Source: Neobacillus dielmonensis
Lineage (GTDB): Bacteria > Bacillota > Bacilli > Bacillales > Cytobacillaceae
Reading direction: 5' to 3'
DNA: 64,000 nucleotides
Assembly: GCF_000612665.1 (NCBI RefSeq)
Contig: NZ_HG942076.1
Span: forward strand, 1-64,000
Shown piece after piece: positions 50,337 to 57,902 of the stretch. The position numbers and the translations under genes were made by a program. The first letter of the stretch is position 1. Every line of letters begins with the position of its first letter. A model generated the notes under the pieces. The model was not told where the DNA came from and did not search any database. It saw nothing but the letters and a program-made list of their open reading frames with translations.

Positions 50337-50367
50337 GATAGCTGATCGCTAATTGGGGTCAGCTATC
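50337..50367 (+). other. Hairpin after the binding-protein gene
   Basis: gatagctga (50337-50345) pairs perfectly with tcagctatc (50359-50367) with a 13-nt loop. No T run follows. It could mark the deletion junction or be an mRNA-stabilising structure, as often found after binding-protein genes. Confidence 0.45.
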
Positions 50368-50475
50368 ATCCATTTAATTCCTGGTTTCATTATTTTTTTC
50401 CTGTTCCAACGTCAGGATGTTGAGGCACTAACGGGCGAATTAAAAGGTAACCCGTACAAACTCAAAATTCACTAA
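50353..50475 (+). pseudogene. C-terminal remnant of a sugar ABC permease (MalG/UgpE type)
   Basis: An open stretch with no start but a proper end reads ...IPGFIIFFLFQRQDVEALTG ELKG..., ending TAA at 50473-50475. The order small-hydrophobic stretch, F-L-F-Q-R, x-V-E-x-L-T, then L-K-G corresponds to the end of MalG-family inner-membrane permeases (pattern ...FllfQryfveGltaGavKG). It lies where the second permease gene of the operon would end, so most of two permease genes may have been deleted. Confidence 0.55.
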
Positions 50476-50551
50476 GAGAAACGTTATTCCTTCGTGAAAG
50501 GTTGGAAATGATCATCAGTTTCCTAAAGTCAGACTAATAGGGAGAGTGACA

Positions 50552-51586
50552 ATGGCTAATCTAGTTTTTGATGAACAAGAAGTAAAAGAGAAAATCGACA
50601 GAGTAGTAGAGAAAACCATGAAAATGGACTATGGCTGGGATTGGCCCGGAGGAGTAGCCTTTTTCGGCATTGCCGAAGCATATGAAGCAACTGGAGAACA
50701 GAAATACCTGCACTATCTCAAGAATTGGGTAGATGAACAATTGGAAGACGGCCTGCCGCCGTTATCAGTAAATGCATCCGCTATTGGCCATACGCTTCTG
50801 ACTCTATATCTTACAACCAACGAGCAAAGGTATTTGGAATCTGCGATTCAAATGGCCAATTTCTTATTGAATGATGCTGAACGGTTCGCAGATGGAATCC
50901 TCCAGCATACGGTTAACGGAGGCAGAGACGTATTTCCTCAGCAGGCCTGGGTGGATACCATGTTTATGGCCGGATACTTCCTTTTACGAATCGGCCACCT
51001 GCTGGATCGAAAGGATTACTTTGAATTTGGTTTAAAGCAATATCACGGACATGAACAATTCCTCCAGGACGAAATGACAAATTTATACTATCATGGCTGG
51101 GACAATATCGCTGAAAACCATATGTCGGGCATTTTTTGGGCTAGGGGCAATAGCTGGGCAGCCTACACGATGGCAAGAGCTCTGGAACTGGTCAAGGTAC
51201 AGCATCCTTCTTATATGTTGATTGCTGATTCCCTCCGTGACCAGTTGAGTGCGTTGGTCCGTTTGCAATCGGAAACGGGGCTTTGGCACACCATTTTAAC
51301 AGATCCTGACTCCTACCTGGAGACTTCAGGGTCCGCTGGAATCGCTGCAGCCTTGCTATCAAAGGGGAAATTATATAATAAATATCTTCAAAAATCGATT
51401 GCAGGGATTCTGAACCAAATCAAGGAGGACGGTTCTGTCATGAATGTATCTGCGGGAACGGCTGTAATGGATGACGCAGATGGCTACAAAGGGGTTCCAT
51501 ATATACGAGTTCAGGGCTGGGGACAAGGAATGGTATTGGCCTTTTTATCCTTGCTGTTGAAACAACATAACCCTATATCTTTATAG
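50552..51586 (+). CDS. GH88/GH105-type glycoside hydrolase, second copy
   Basis: 344 residues from ATG 50552 behind GGGAGAG. (alpha/alpha)6-barrel features: WDWPGGVAFFGIAEAYEATG, QAWVDTMFMAGYFLLRIGHLLDR (catalytic Asp candidate in WVDT), YYHGWDNIAENHMSGIFWARGNSWAAYTMARAL and TGLWHTILTDPDSYLETSGSAGIAAALL. Cytoplasmic. It differs from the 35023 gene product in having SVNAS instead of NVNTMAP, so its substrate may differ. Terminates in two back-to-back hairpins. Confidence 0.88.
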   Translation: MANLVFDEQEVKEKIDRVVEKTMKMDYGWDWPGGVAFFGIAEAYEATGEQKYLHYLKNWVDEQLEDGLPPLSVNASAIGHTLLTLYLTTNEQRYLESAIQMANFLLNDAERFADGILQHTVNGGRDVFPQQAWVDTMFMAGYFLLRIGHLLDRKDYFEFGLKQYHGHEQFLQDEMTNLYYHGWDNIAENHMSGIFWARGNSWAAYTMARALELVKVQHPSYMLIADSLRDQLSALVRLQSETGLWHTILTDPDSYLETSGSAGIAAALLSKGKLYNKYLQKSIAGILNQIKEDGSVMNVSAGTAVMDDADGYKGVPYIRVQGWGQGMVLAFLSLLLKQHNPISL

Positions 51587-51592
51587 ATTAAT

Positions 51593-51629
51593 AGGACTCT
51601 CAAGCTGATGGCTGAGAGTCCTTCTTTTT
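51593..51629 (+). terminator. Terminator of the GH88/GH105 gene
   Basis: aggactctca / tgagagtcct (10-bp stem), followed by tcttttt. Confidence 0.9.
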
Positions 51630-51638
51630 ACAAGAATT

Positions 51639-51673
51639 AAAAAAGCCGATTACCTAGTAAGGAATCGGCTTTA
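51639..51673 (-). terminator. Terminator of the GH28 gene
   Basis: aaaaaagccgatt (51639-51651) pairs with aatcggcttt (51663-51672); T run on the minus strand, 37 bp after the GH28 stop. Confidence 0.88.
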
Positions 51674-51709
51674 GAAATTTGTTAACGTCACTCATCAAGG
51701 GGTAAGTGG

Positions 51710-53092
51710 TTAGTGGCTCACTGTCCCCTCTTGTTCGATTTTTGCGGGGCTCCCTGTATACTTGATAGAAAAGTCCTTTATCTTTAATTCTGTGACATTT
51801 GTAAACTCTGGACTTCGACTGCCGGTCGCCAGTAGACTGACTTCTTTCATGCTAATGGTTTCGACGTCACTGCAAATGATGGCCGTTTCGGCACTTAAAT
51901 AAACGTTTTCCAGGCTGATTTCTTTTAATGGGTGTTCCGGCAGCCCTTTGATTTCTACAGCGACTTTTGCACCTTGCCCCGTGATATTTTTGATGGTGAT
52001 CTGATCGAAATCGGGTGGTGTGTTGGTTTTCGGAATAACTGTGCTATAACCATAGAACATATTTACTTGCACTGCCTCTTTCCTTACATCATTAATTTCG
52101 ATATTTTCAAACCGGATATTTTTAACGAATCCACCCCTGCCCCGCATGGACTTAAGACGGAGTCCCTGGTCTCCCCCGCCGATTTTACAGTCATGGGCGT
52201 ATACATTCCTGACTCCCCCTGACATGCCGCTTCCGATTACCAGTGCGCCATGGCCTTCCTTCATCACACAATTCCGAATCACAATATTTTCACAAGGTTT
52301 ATTAACCCGCCATCCATCCTCATTCATGCCGGAGTTGATAGCAATGCAATCATCCCCTGTTTCAAAGTAACAATTCTCTATCAGCACATTTTTACAAGAG
52401 TCTGGATTCAGGCCGTCCGTATTGGGTCCGCAGCTAATAATGTTCACTTTGCGAATGATGATGTTTTCGCAATATACTGGATGGAGCGTCCACTGCGGGC
52501 CATTTCGGAGGGAAAGTCCTTCAATCAATACATTTTTACAGTTTATCGGTTGGATAAATGAAGGTCGTAACGCATCTTCCTCCGTCCCGAATATCCGATC
52601 CTGAACGGGTATGCCCCTGCTCTCGGCATAACACAGCCTGTCTGCCGCTTCTTGCTGAAGCTTTTTCCAATGCCACCATGCTTCCCCATTCCCAATCAGT
52701 GTACCTTCTCCCGTGATGGCGATATTTTCACAATCGCGGGCATATAGGAGAGGAGAATAATTGTAGCACTCCATTCCTTCCCATCTGGTAAAAACCACAG
52801 GAAGATAATCGGCAAACTTGTCGCTAAACTCAACAACTGCGCCCTTTTCGAATTGCAAATGGATGTTGCTTTTTAAATGGATTGGTCCCGAGTGCCATTC
52901 TCCTTGTGGCACAATGACAGTACCGCCTCCAGACTCGGAACAAGCTTCTATAGCCCGTTGTATAACTCGATTGTCCAAATGTCCATCATGGCCGTTTTCT
53001 AAAAAGTCTTCTACATAAAAAGCTCTGTCCGGGAAACTCGGAACCACGATCTCCTCCATATCGAACGGAGCCCCATAAAAATTTCTGCTCAT
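51710..53092 (-). CDS. GH28 polygalacturonase-like hydrolase
   Basis: About 460 residues from ATG 53092; another in-frame ATG at 53149 is possible, and neither has a strong ribosome binding site. Right-handed beta-helix. The full GH28 catalytic set is visible: NTDGLNPDSC, GDDCIAI, GHGALVIGSGMSGGV and RLKSM. No signal peptide, so it acts on imported oligogalacturonides. Convergent with the GH105 gene. Confidence 0.9.
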   Translation of the reverse strand: MSRNFYGAPFDMEEIVVPSFPDRAFYVEDFLENGHDGHLDNRVIQRAIEACSESGGGTVIVPQGEWHSGPIHLKSNIHLQFEKGAVVEFSDKFADYLPVVFTRWEGMECYNYSPLLYARDCENIAITGEGTLIGNGEAWWHWKKLQQEAADRLCYAESRGIPVQDRIFGTEEDALRPSFIQPINCKNVLIEGLSLRNGPQWTLHPVYCENIIIRKVNIISCGPNTDGLNPDSCKNVLIENCYFETGDDCIAINSGMNEDGWRVNKPCENIVIRNCVMKEGHGALVIGSGMSGGVRNVYAHDCKIGGGDQGLRLKSMRGRGGFVKNIRFENIEINDVRKEAVQVNMFYGYSTVIPKTNTPPDFDQITIKNITGQGAKVAVEIKGLPEHPLKEISLENVYLSAETAIICSDVETISMKEVSLLATGSRSPEFTNVTELKIKDFSIKYTGSPAKIEQEGTVSH

Positions 53093-53228
53093 AAATACTC
53101 TCGAACCACCCTTCACCACTGATTTGCATATGTAAGGCACCATTCCCATCCTAATAATTGAATAATATCAGGTTGAATCGTGATATTGAATGAAAAAAAC
53201 CGAGAAACACATGTAAATTTCGAGCTTT

Positions 53229-53328
53229 ATGAAACACAGGTACCACAGAGGGACCACAGGGACGGTTCTCTTGGGGCAAAGAAGCACCAGGAGAACCGTC
53301 CCGATGGCCCCATGGCCCCCCGCTTCAC
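53229..53328. repeat. REP-like element, full copy with extended ends
   Basis: tgaaacacaggtaccacaga gggaccacagggacggttctcttggggc ... gcaccaggagaaccgtcccg atggccccatgg ccccccgcttca. The TGA of the APC permease gene is part of the right end (53325-53327). Confidence 0.88.
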
Positions 53329-54662
53329 CTTCGCCGTGCTCCATATATGGCAAATAATCCAATAAACCATAGTGGCGTCAACAAGAGAGCTGGCCGGGTT
53401 TCTTCGGCGAATAGCATTATGATGAGAATGAGGGCAAATAACGTTAGGACCACATAGTTTATAAATGGGGTCAGTGGTGCTTTAAATTTGGATTTTGCGT
53501 GCAAGTGGGGACGGGTTTTCTGATAGTTTACATGACTAACTAAAATGATTCCCCAAACCCAAATAAAACAGATGGCGCTTATCGTTGTTACGATTCCAAA
53601 GGCTTGTTCCGGAATCAGTTTGCTCAAAAGGGCTCCCCCGGATAAGACAAGCGTGGATACCCATAACGAAGTACTTGGCACATGATTTTTATTCAGTTTT
53701 GCAAAAATGGATGGCGCCTGGCCATTGCTGCTTAAATTATAAAGAATCCGGCTGGTTGAAAACATGCCGCTGTTACAAGCAGAAGCCGCGGAAGTTAACA
53801 CGACAAAATTAATGATTCCTGCGGCAATCGGAATACCAACTAAACGAAACGTTTTAACAAACGGACTTTCTGCTGCATTTAATTCCGTCCATGGGTTAAT
53901 ACACAATAAAATGAAAAGTGCCCCCACATAGAAAAACAGGATCCTCAATGGAATTTTATTAATCGCCGACGGGATGTTTTTTTGCGGATTAGCCGTTTCC
54001 GCTGCCGATACACCTACCAGTTCCACACCGACAAAGGCAAATACAACCATCTGGAATGAAAGCAAGAAACCGGAAACTCCGTTTGGAAAAAGCCCGCCGT
54101 GTTCCCAAAGATTGTGAACCGATACCGTTCCCGCATCCGTCTTGAAACCGATAATCAATAGAATAACTCCAATAGCAATTAGGGCAAGGATGGTAATGAC
54201 TTTTATTAAAGCAAACCAAAACTCCAATTCTCCAAAAAGCTTTACCGTTAATAAGTTTAGACCTAACAAGATGACCAAACAGACGATGGCAGGTACCCAT
54301 TGTGGAATATCAAACCAATACCGTACATACACTCCAACTGCGATAATATCGGCCATGGCGGTCATGATCCAACAAAACCAATAGGTCCATCCTGTGACAA
54401 ATGCAGCCCATGGCCCAAGATAATCACCAGCAATGTCGGTAAACGATTGGTACCCTGCTTTAGCCAACAGCATTTCACCAAGTGCCCTCATCACAAAGAA
54501 AACAGCGATACCTACAATTAAATAAGCAAAAATGATCGATGGGCCTGCCAATTGGATCGCCTTACCAGATCCTAAGAATAACCCGGTCCCAATCGTACCG
54601 CCAATGGCAATTAGTTGAACATGCCGATTGGCTAAATCCCGCTTTAATTCTTGTCTTGCCAT
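53325..54662 (-). CDS. APC-family amino acid permease behind a glycine riboswitch
   Basis: 445 residues, 12 helices, ATG behind GGGGGAGAAAG. The amino-terminal block HVQLIAIGGTIGTGLFLGSGKAIQLAGPSIIFAYLIVGIAVFFVMRALGEM and the FVGVELVGVSAAETANP motif are those of the AAT/CycA-GabP group. A glycine-type riboswitch and terminator precede it, so it likely carries glycine, alanine or D-serine. The divergent M20 amidohydrolase gene could work with it on acylated amino acids. The stop lies in the REP-like copy. Confidence 0.88.
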   Translation of the reverse strand: MARQELKRDLANRHVQLIAIGGTIGTGLFLGSGKAIQLAGPSIIFAYLIVGIAVFFVMRALGEMLLAKAGYQSFTDIAGDYLGPWAAFVTGWTYWFCWIMTAMADIIAVGVYVRYWFDIPQWVPAIVCLVILLGLNLLTVKLFGELEFWFALIKVITILALIAIGVILLIIGFKTDAGTVSVHNLWEHGGLFPNGVSGFLLSFQMVVFAFVGVELVGVSAAETANPQKNIPSAINKIPLRILFFYVGALFILLCINPWTELNAAESPFVKTFRLVGIPIAAGIINFVVLTSAASACNSGMFSTSRILYNLSSNGQAPSIFAKLNKNHVPSTSLWVSTLVLSGGALLSKLIPEQAFGIVTTISAICFIWVWGIILVSHVNYQKTRPHLHAKSKFKAPLTPFINYVVLTLFALILIIMLFAEETRPALLLTPLWFIGLFAIYGARRR

Positions 54663-54702
54663 TTCTTTCTCCCCCTTACGATTTGATAAAATGCAATAAA
54701 AA

Positions 54703-54729
54703 AAGAGATTGGTCCACTACCAATCTCTT
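54703..54729 (-). terminator. Riboswitch expression-platform terminator
   Basis: On the minus strand, aagagattggt / accaatctctt (11-bp perfect stem, 5-nt loop) with a T run, between the aptamer and the permease start. Premature termination in this leader is the likely control. Confidence 0.9.
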
Positions 54730-54796
54730 CGGTCACAAGAATAGCAAATACAATTTGTTATGCAAGCTTTACCAGTATAACAAATATATATTCAGT

Positions 54797-54885
54797 ACTC
54801 TTCTGTCCTTTTGCCTGAGATTGTGAACCCTTCGGCGCCGCGGACTCCCGCGGTCTCTCCAGAAGCTGCTCCTGCTATAGTGTGA
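54797..54885 (-). promoter_or_regulatory. Glycine riboswitch aptamer
   Basis: On the minus strand the leader contains GGAGAGACCGCGGG..., then GCGCCGAAGGGTTCACA and ATCTCAGGCAAAAGGACAGA. The words GGAGAG, GCCGAAGG and CTCAGGCAAAAGGACAGA are diagnostic of the glycine aptamer (gcvT motif). Only one aptamer of the usual tandem pair is evident, so it may be a singlet type. Confidence 0.93.
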
Positions 54886-54954
54886 TCCATAGCAATCATA
54901 GCCTGCTAAGTATTAAGTTTTTAAATAGCCTTAACTATTTCTAAATAATGTCCT

Positions 54955-54983
54955 ATTTTAGTAGTTAGAAAGGTTTTTGTCAA
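54955..54983 (-). promoter_or_regulatory. Sigma-A promoter of the riboswitch-permease transcript
   Basis: TTGACA (54978-54983), a 17-nt spacer and TAAAAT (54955-54960) on the minus strand, about 70 bp before the aptamer. Confidence 0.85.
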
Positions 54984-55091
54984 CAATAGGTGTTTGCTTC
55001 ACTTGTTATTACAAATTTCAGATAAGTCTGGTAAAATTTAACCTATTAGCACCGACCATACTATTTTTATATAAAAGGAGGATCACCCGCT

Positions 55092-56279
55092 TTGCCGTTA
55101 ACTACCCCTTTTACCCCTGACATGATTCATAGCCTGACGTTAAGCGTATACGAAGACGTAGTAAAACTAAGAAGACTCTTCCATGAAAATCCTGAGCTCG
55201 GATTTGAGGAATACCATACCTCTTCTGTTATTGAAAAATATCTCACTGACCTCGGATTAGATGTGATAACTGGTGTGGCCAAAACCGGTGTAGTCGGCAT
55301 TCTTCATGGACAAAAACAGGGCCCCGTGATTGCCTTCCGCGCCGATATGGATGCACTGCCCATTCAAGAAGAAACAGGCGCAGCCTTTTCTTCCAAAAAA
55401 CAAAATGTCATGCACGCTTGTGGACATGACATTCACACGGCTATGCTCCTGGGAGCGGCAAAAGCACTGTCACAAATAAAAGAGCAAATCCCAGGCACCA
55501 TCAAGTTTATTTTTCAACCAGCAGAAGAAATGCTGGCCGGTGGAAAACACATGGTACAAGATGATGTTCTAAAGAATCCTGAAGTGGATGCTATCTATGG
55601 ATTCCATGTTTGGCCAGATTTGCCGCTTGGGCAAATTGGATTCAAGAGCGGCCCGTTAATGGCCAGTATGGATTCGTTTGAAGTGACGTTAAAGGGAAAA
55701 TCCGGCCACGGAGCCGCTCCACACCAGGGAGTTGACGCCATTGTTGGGGGCTCTCATATCATTACCGGCCTGCAATCAATTATCAGCCGTGAAACCGATC
55801 CCGTGGATTCGGTCGTACTGACAATTGGAACACTTACGGCTGGCAGCGGGTTTAATATCATACCCGAAAAAGCCACTTTTAAAGGGACAATTCGGACAAT
55901 AAAAGATGAAACCCGTCAGCGGGTAGCAAAGGATTTTACAAGAATCATAGATGGTATGGGGGCCGCATTACGGTTAGAGGCGGATATTCACTATCAATTT
56001 GGATACCCTGTCACAAATAACGCCAAAGAACAAGTCAATCATGCAAGCCAGTTAGCTGAAAAGCTGTTTGGAGAACGTGCCATTGTGCAATTAGAAAACC
56101 CTAGCATGGCCAGCGAAGATTTTTCATTTTATTTAGAACAAGTACCCGGCGCCTTTATCTTCTTAGGCGTCCAAGACGATCAAGGAGGCGCTTATAAGCT
56201 GCATAATGAAAAATTTTTGCCAGACGAACGCGTCATGAAATATGGGATTAGCCTATATATTGCGCTCGCCCTTCAGTAA
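55092..56279 (+). CDS. M20-family amidohydrolase
   Basis: 395 residues, TTG start behind AAAGGAGG (11 nt). Metal-dependent M20D peptidase/deacylase: HENPELGFEE (N-terminal motif), FRADMDALPIQEETG, MHACGHDIHTAMLLGAA, FQPAEE, and HGAAPHQGVDAI in the lid domain. Related enzymes (YxeP, HipO, N-acyl amino acid deacylases) release free amino acids. Divergent from the APC permease, suggesting uptake-and-hydrolysis cooperation, which is inference. Confidence 0.9.
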   Translation: MPLTTPFTPDMIHSLTLSVYEDVVKLRRLFHENPELGFEEYHTSSVIEKYLTDLGLDVITGVAKTGVVGILHGQKQGPVIAFRADMDALPIQEETGAAFSSKKQNVMHACGHDIHTAMLLGAAKALSQIKEQIPGTIKFIFQPAEEMLAGGKHMVQDDVLKNPEVDAIYGFHVWPDLPLGQIGFKSGPLMASMDSFEVTLKGKSGHGAAPHQGVDAIVGGSHIITGLQSIISRETDPVDSVVLTIGTLTAGSGFNIIPEKATFKGTIRTIKDETRQRVAKDFTRIIDGMGAALRLEADIHYQFGYPVTNNAKEQVNHASQLAEKLFGERAIVQLENPSMASEDFSFYLEQVPGAFIFLGVQDDQGGAYKLHNEKFLPDERVMKYGISLYIALALQ

Positions 56280-56282
56280 ACA

Positions 56283-56366
56283 GTGAAACAGGGGGGACAG
56301 TTCTCTTGGCGCAAAAAAAGGCACCAGAAGAACCGTCCCTCTGGATCCCCTGGGCCTCGCGCTTCA
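56283..56366. repeat. REP-like element, full copy
   Basis: gtgaaacaggggggacagtt ctcttggcgc ... gcaccagaagaaccgtccct ... gcttca. Inner arms TTGGCGC/GGCACCA pair with one change. The anti-sigma gene stop TGA is part of the right end. Confidence 0.88.
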
Positions 56367-57113
56367 TTTTGTTTGTAAGGGGTTGTTTTGTAGAATGGTT
56401 TCTACTTCTTCATACCCTTCGAGAAAGGCAAAGTTATATCTGGCCGGCAGGGCAAAAACGTATTGATTATTTTGTCCTAGCACGGTTGGATTGATAGGTG
56501 CTGCCCCAATATGAAATTCTTCTTTTTCAAGTGAGGACCATTGGTTTAGGGTGAAAACCATGATGGGAATATCCTGTCTCGGTTTTTCTTCCGTCCATTC
56601 AGGGTGTCTAATGAATAGGAGTGGACCTTTTTCCATGCTTCCATTTTGTTGTTCATTCGTTGAAATGCCTTCCCAAGAATCAGAGACAATTTGATAACCT
56701 TCCCAACTTTTTGGTAACGTGAAGGTAAATCCATATTCATTATTTTTATAAACAATCGAGTCTGACGCCTTATCATCCGGTTCGTTCTGATTCGGAGGAG
56801 TTTGATCATCGTGATTGATTGAAGGTGGCTCTCCAATTTGTTGCCCCTGCTTATCAGAATCAAGGCCAGATGGTCGATCCTCATTTTTTGGAAAAACAAG
56901 AATCGCGAATAAGGCGATGGCAGCAACACTTGCCAAACCAACCGAAATCATCCTCCTAATTGCGCCGCTCCTCTTTTTCTTCTTTTCATACGAACGTGCA
57001 AATTGCAACAGATTTTCATGGATGGTATCTTGGGTTGTTTTAGGAAAGCTTTTATCAAAATCCGGTTCAGGTAATGAGCGGATTTTTCTCTCTAACTCCT
57101 TAAATTCCTTCAT
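56364..57113 (-). CDS. Anti-sigma-like membrane protein
   Basis: 249 residues. N-terminal ~50 residues cytoplasmic and charged (ends YEKKKKRSGAIRR), one helix (MISVGLASVAAIALFAILVF, about 55-74), then an extracellular Pro/Asn/Asp linker and a beta-rich domain (YGFTFTLPKSWEGYQIVSDSW) like PsbP/DUF4367 modules. The start overlaps the ECF sigma stop by ATGA. By arrangement it should be the cognate anti-sigma factor. The stop codon comes from a REP-like copy. Confidence 0.75.
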   Translation of the reverse strand: MKEFKELERKIRSLPEPDFDKSFPKTTQDTIHENLLQFARSYEKKKKRSGAIRRMISVGLASVAAIALFAILVFPKNEDRPSGLDSDKQGQQIGEPPSINHDDQTPPNQNEPDDKASDSIVYKNNEYGFTFTLPKSWEGYQIVSDSWEGISTNEQQNGSMEKGPLLFIRHPEWTEEKPRQDIPIMVFTLNQWSSLEKEEFHIGAAPINPTVLGQNNQYVFALPARYNFAFLEGYEEVETILQNNPLQTK

Positions 57114-57610
57114 AGAGAAAGTCCTCCTATCCTTTTTTGTAAGGCCTTTAACGCCCGATGATAAGTGATCCTAACCTTATTTTCATTCCAATTTAATACC
57201 GATGCGGTTTCAGAAACAGAGAGTTCCTTAATGCCTCTAAGGATCACGACGTCTCGATAATTAGCTTTTAAAGATTGGATGGCTTCATAAAGCACTTGGT
57301 TATCTTCATATTGTTGAATAACTTCGTCAGGTGTATCCTGGTCTGTTTGCTCCTCCATGAACCAAATCATTTGCTTTACTCTTAGCCGCTTCCGTTTTCT
57401 CATTTCATCAATCCCCACATGGCGCGCAATGGAAAAAAGCCAGGTTTTTGGACTTGATTTGGCCTGGTACGTATCGAACCCTTTGATGGCCCGAATAAAA
57501 ACTTCCTGCACAAGATCTTCTACATCACTTGAACCGATGTAATACACCAGATAATGGTATATATCTTTATTGTACAAGTAGAACCACTCTGAAATTTTGC
57601 TGCTAATCAT
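57110..57610 (-). CDS. ECF-type RNA polymerase sigma factor, SigX-like
   Basis: 166 residues. Region 2: FYLYNKDIYHYLVYYIGSSDVEDLVQEVFIRAIKGFDTY and SSPKTWLFSIARHVGIDEMRKRKR. Region 4: SLKANYRDVVILRGIKELSVSETASVLNWNENKVRITYHRAL. GGAG lies 11 nt before ATG. Coupled to the anti-sigma gene. Most like SigX/SigM-type factors, but the exact group cannot be settled by eye. Confidence 0.88.
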   Translation of the reverse strand: MISSKISEWFYLYNKDIYHYLVYYIGSSDVEDLVQEVFIRAIKGFDTYQAKSSPKTWLFSIARHVGIDEMRKRKRLRVKQMIWFMEEQTDQDTPDEVIQQYEDNQVLYEAIQSLKANYRDVVILRGIKELSVSETASVLNWNENKVRITYHRALKALQKRIGGLSL

Positions 57611-57752
57611 CAGCTGGTCAACTCCATTTATCCTCTGATTTTTTTACTTATAAGTTAGTCGAATCAATGAAACATTTATTTCACATCTTACAATACTTTT
57701 GCTTTATTGGGACTATACTTATTTACAAGATTAGCAATTATAAGGAAAAAGG

Positions 57753-57789
57753 TAAAAAAAAACAAGAAGATAGAAAGTCATCTTCTTGT
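57753..57789 (-). terminator. Terminator of the metNIQ-amidohydrolase operon
   Basis: acaagaagat (57762-57771) / atcttcttgt (57780-57789) stem, then a nine-base T run on the minus strand (complement of 57753-57762). Confidence 0.85.
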
Positions 57790-57823
57790 TAACTGTTTCC
57801 ATATTAGTTCATCTTTCTTTAAA

Positions 57824-57890
57824 GCCACAGGGACGGTTCTCTTGGTGCAAAAGGGCACCAGGAGAACCGTCCCCATGGCCCTGTGGTCCC
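57824..57890. repeat. REP-like element, full copy
   Basis: gccacagggacggttctctt ggtgcaaaagggcaccaggagaaccgtcccc atggccctgtggtccc. Inner arms TTGGTGC/GGCACCA pair; the outer arm CCACAGGG/CCCTGTGG is a perfect complement. Confidence 0.9.
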
Positions 57891-57902
57891 CCGGCCTCTT
57901 GC

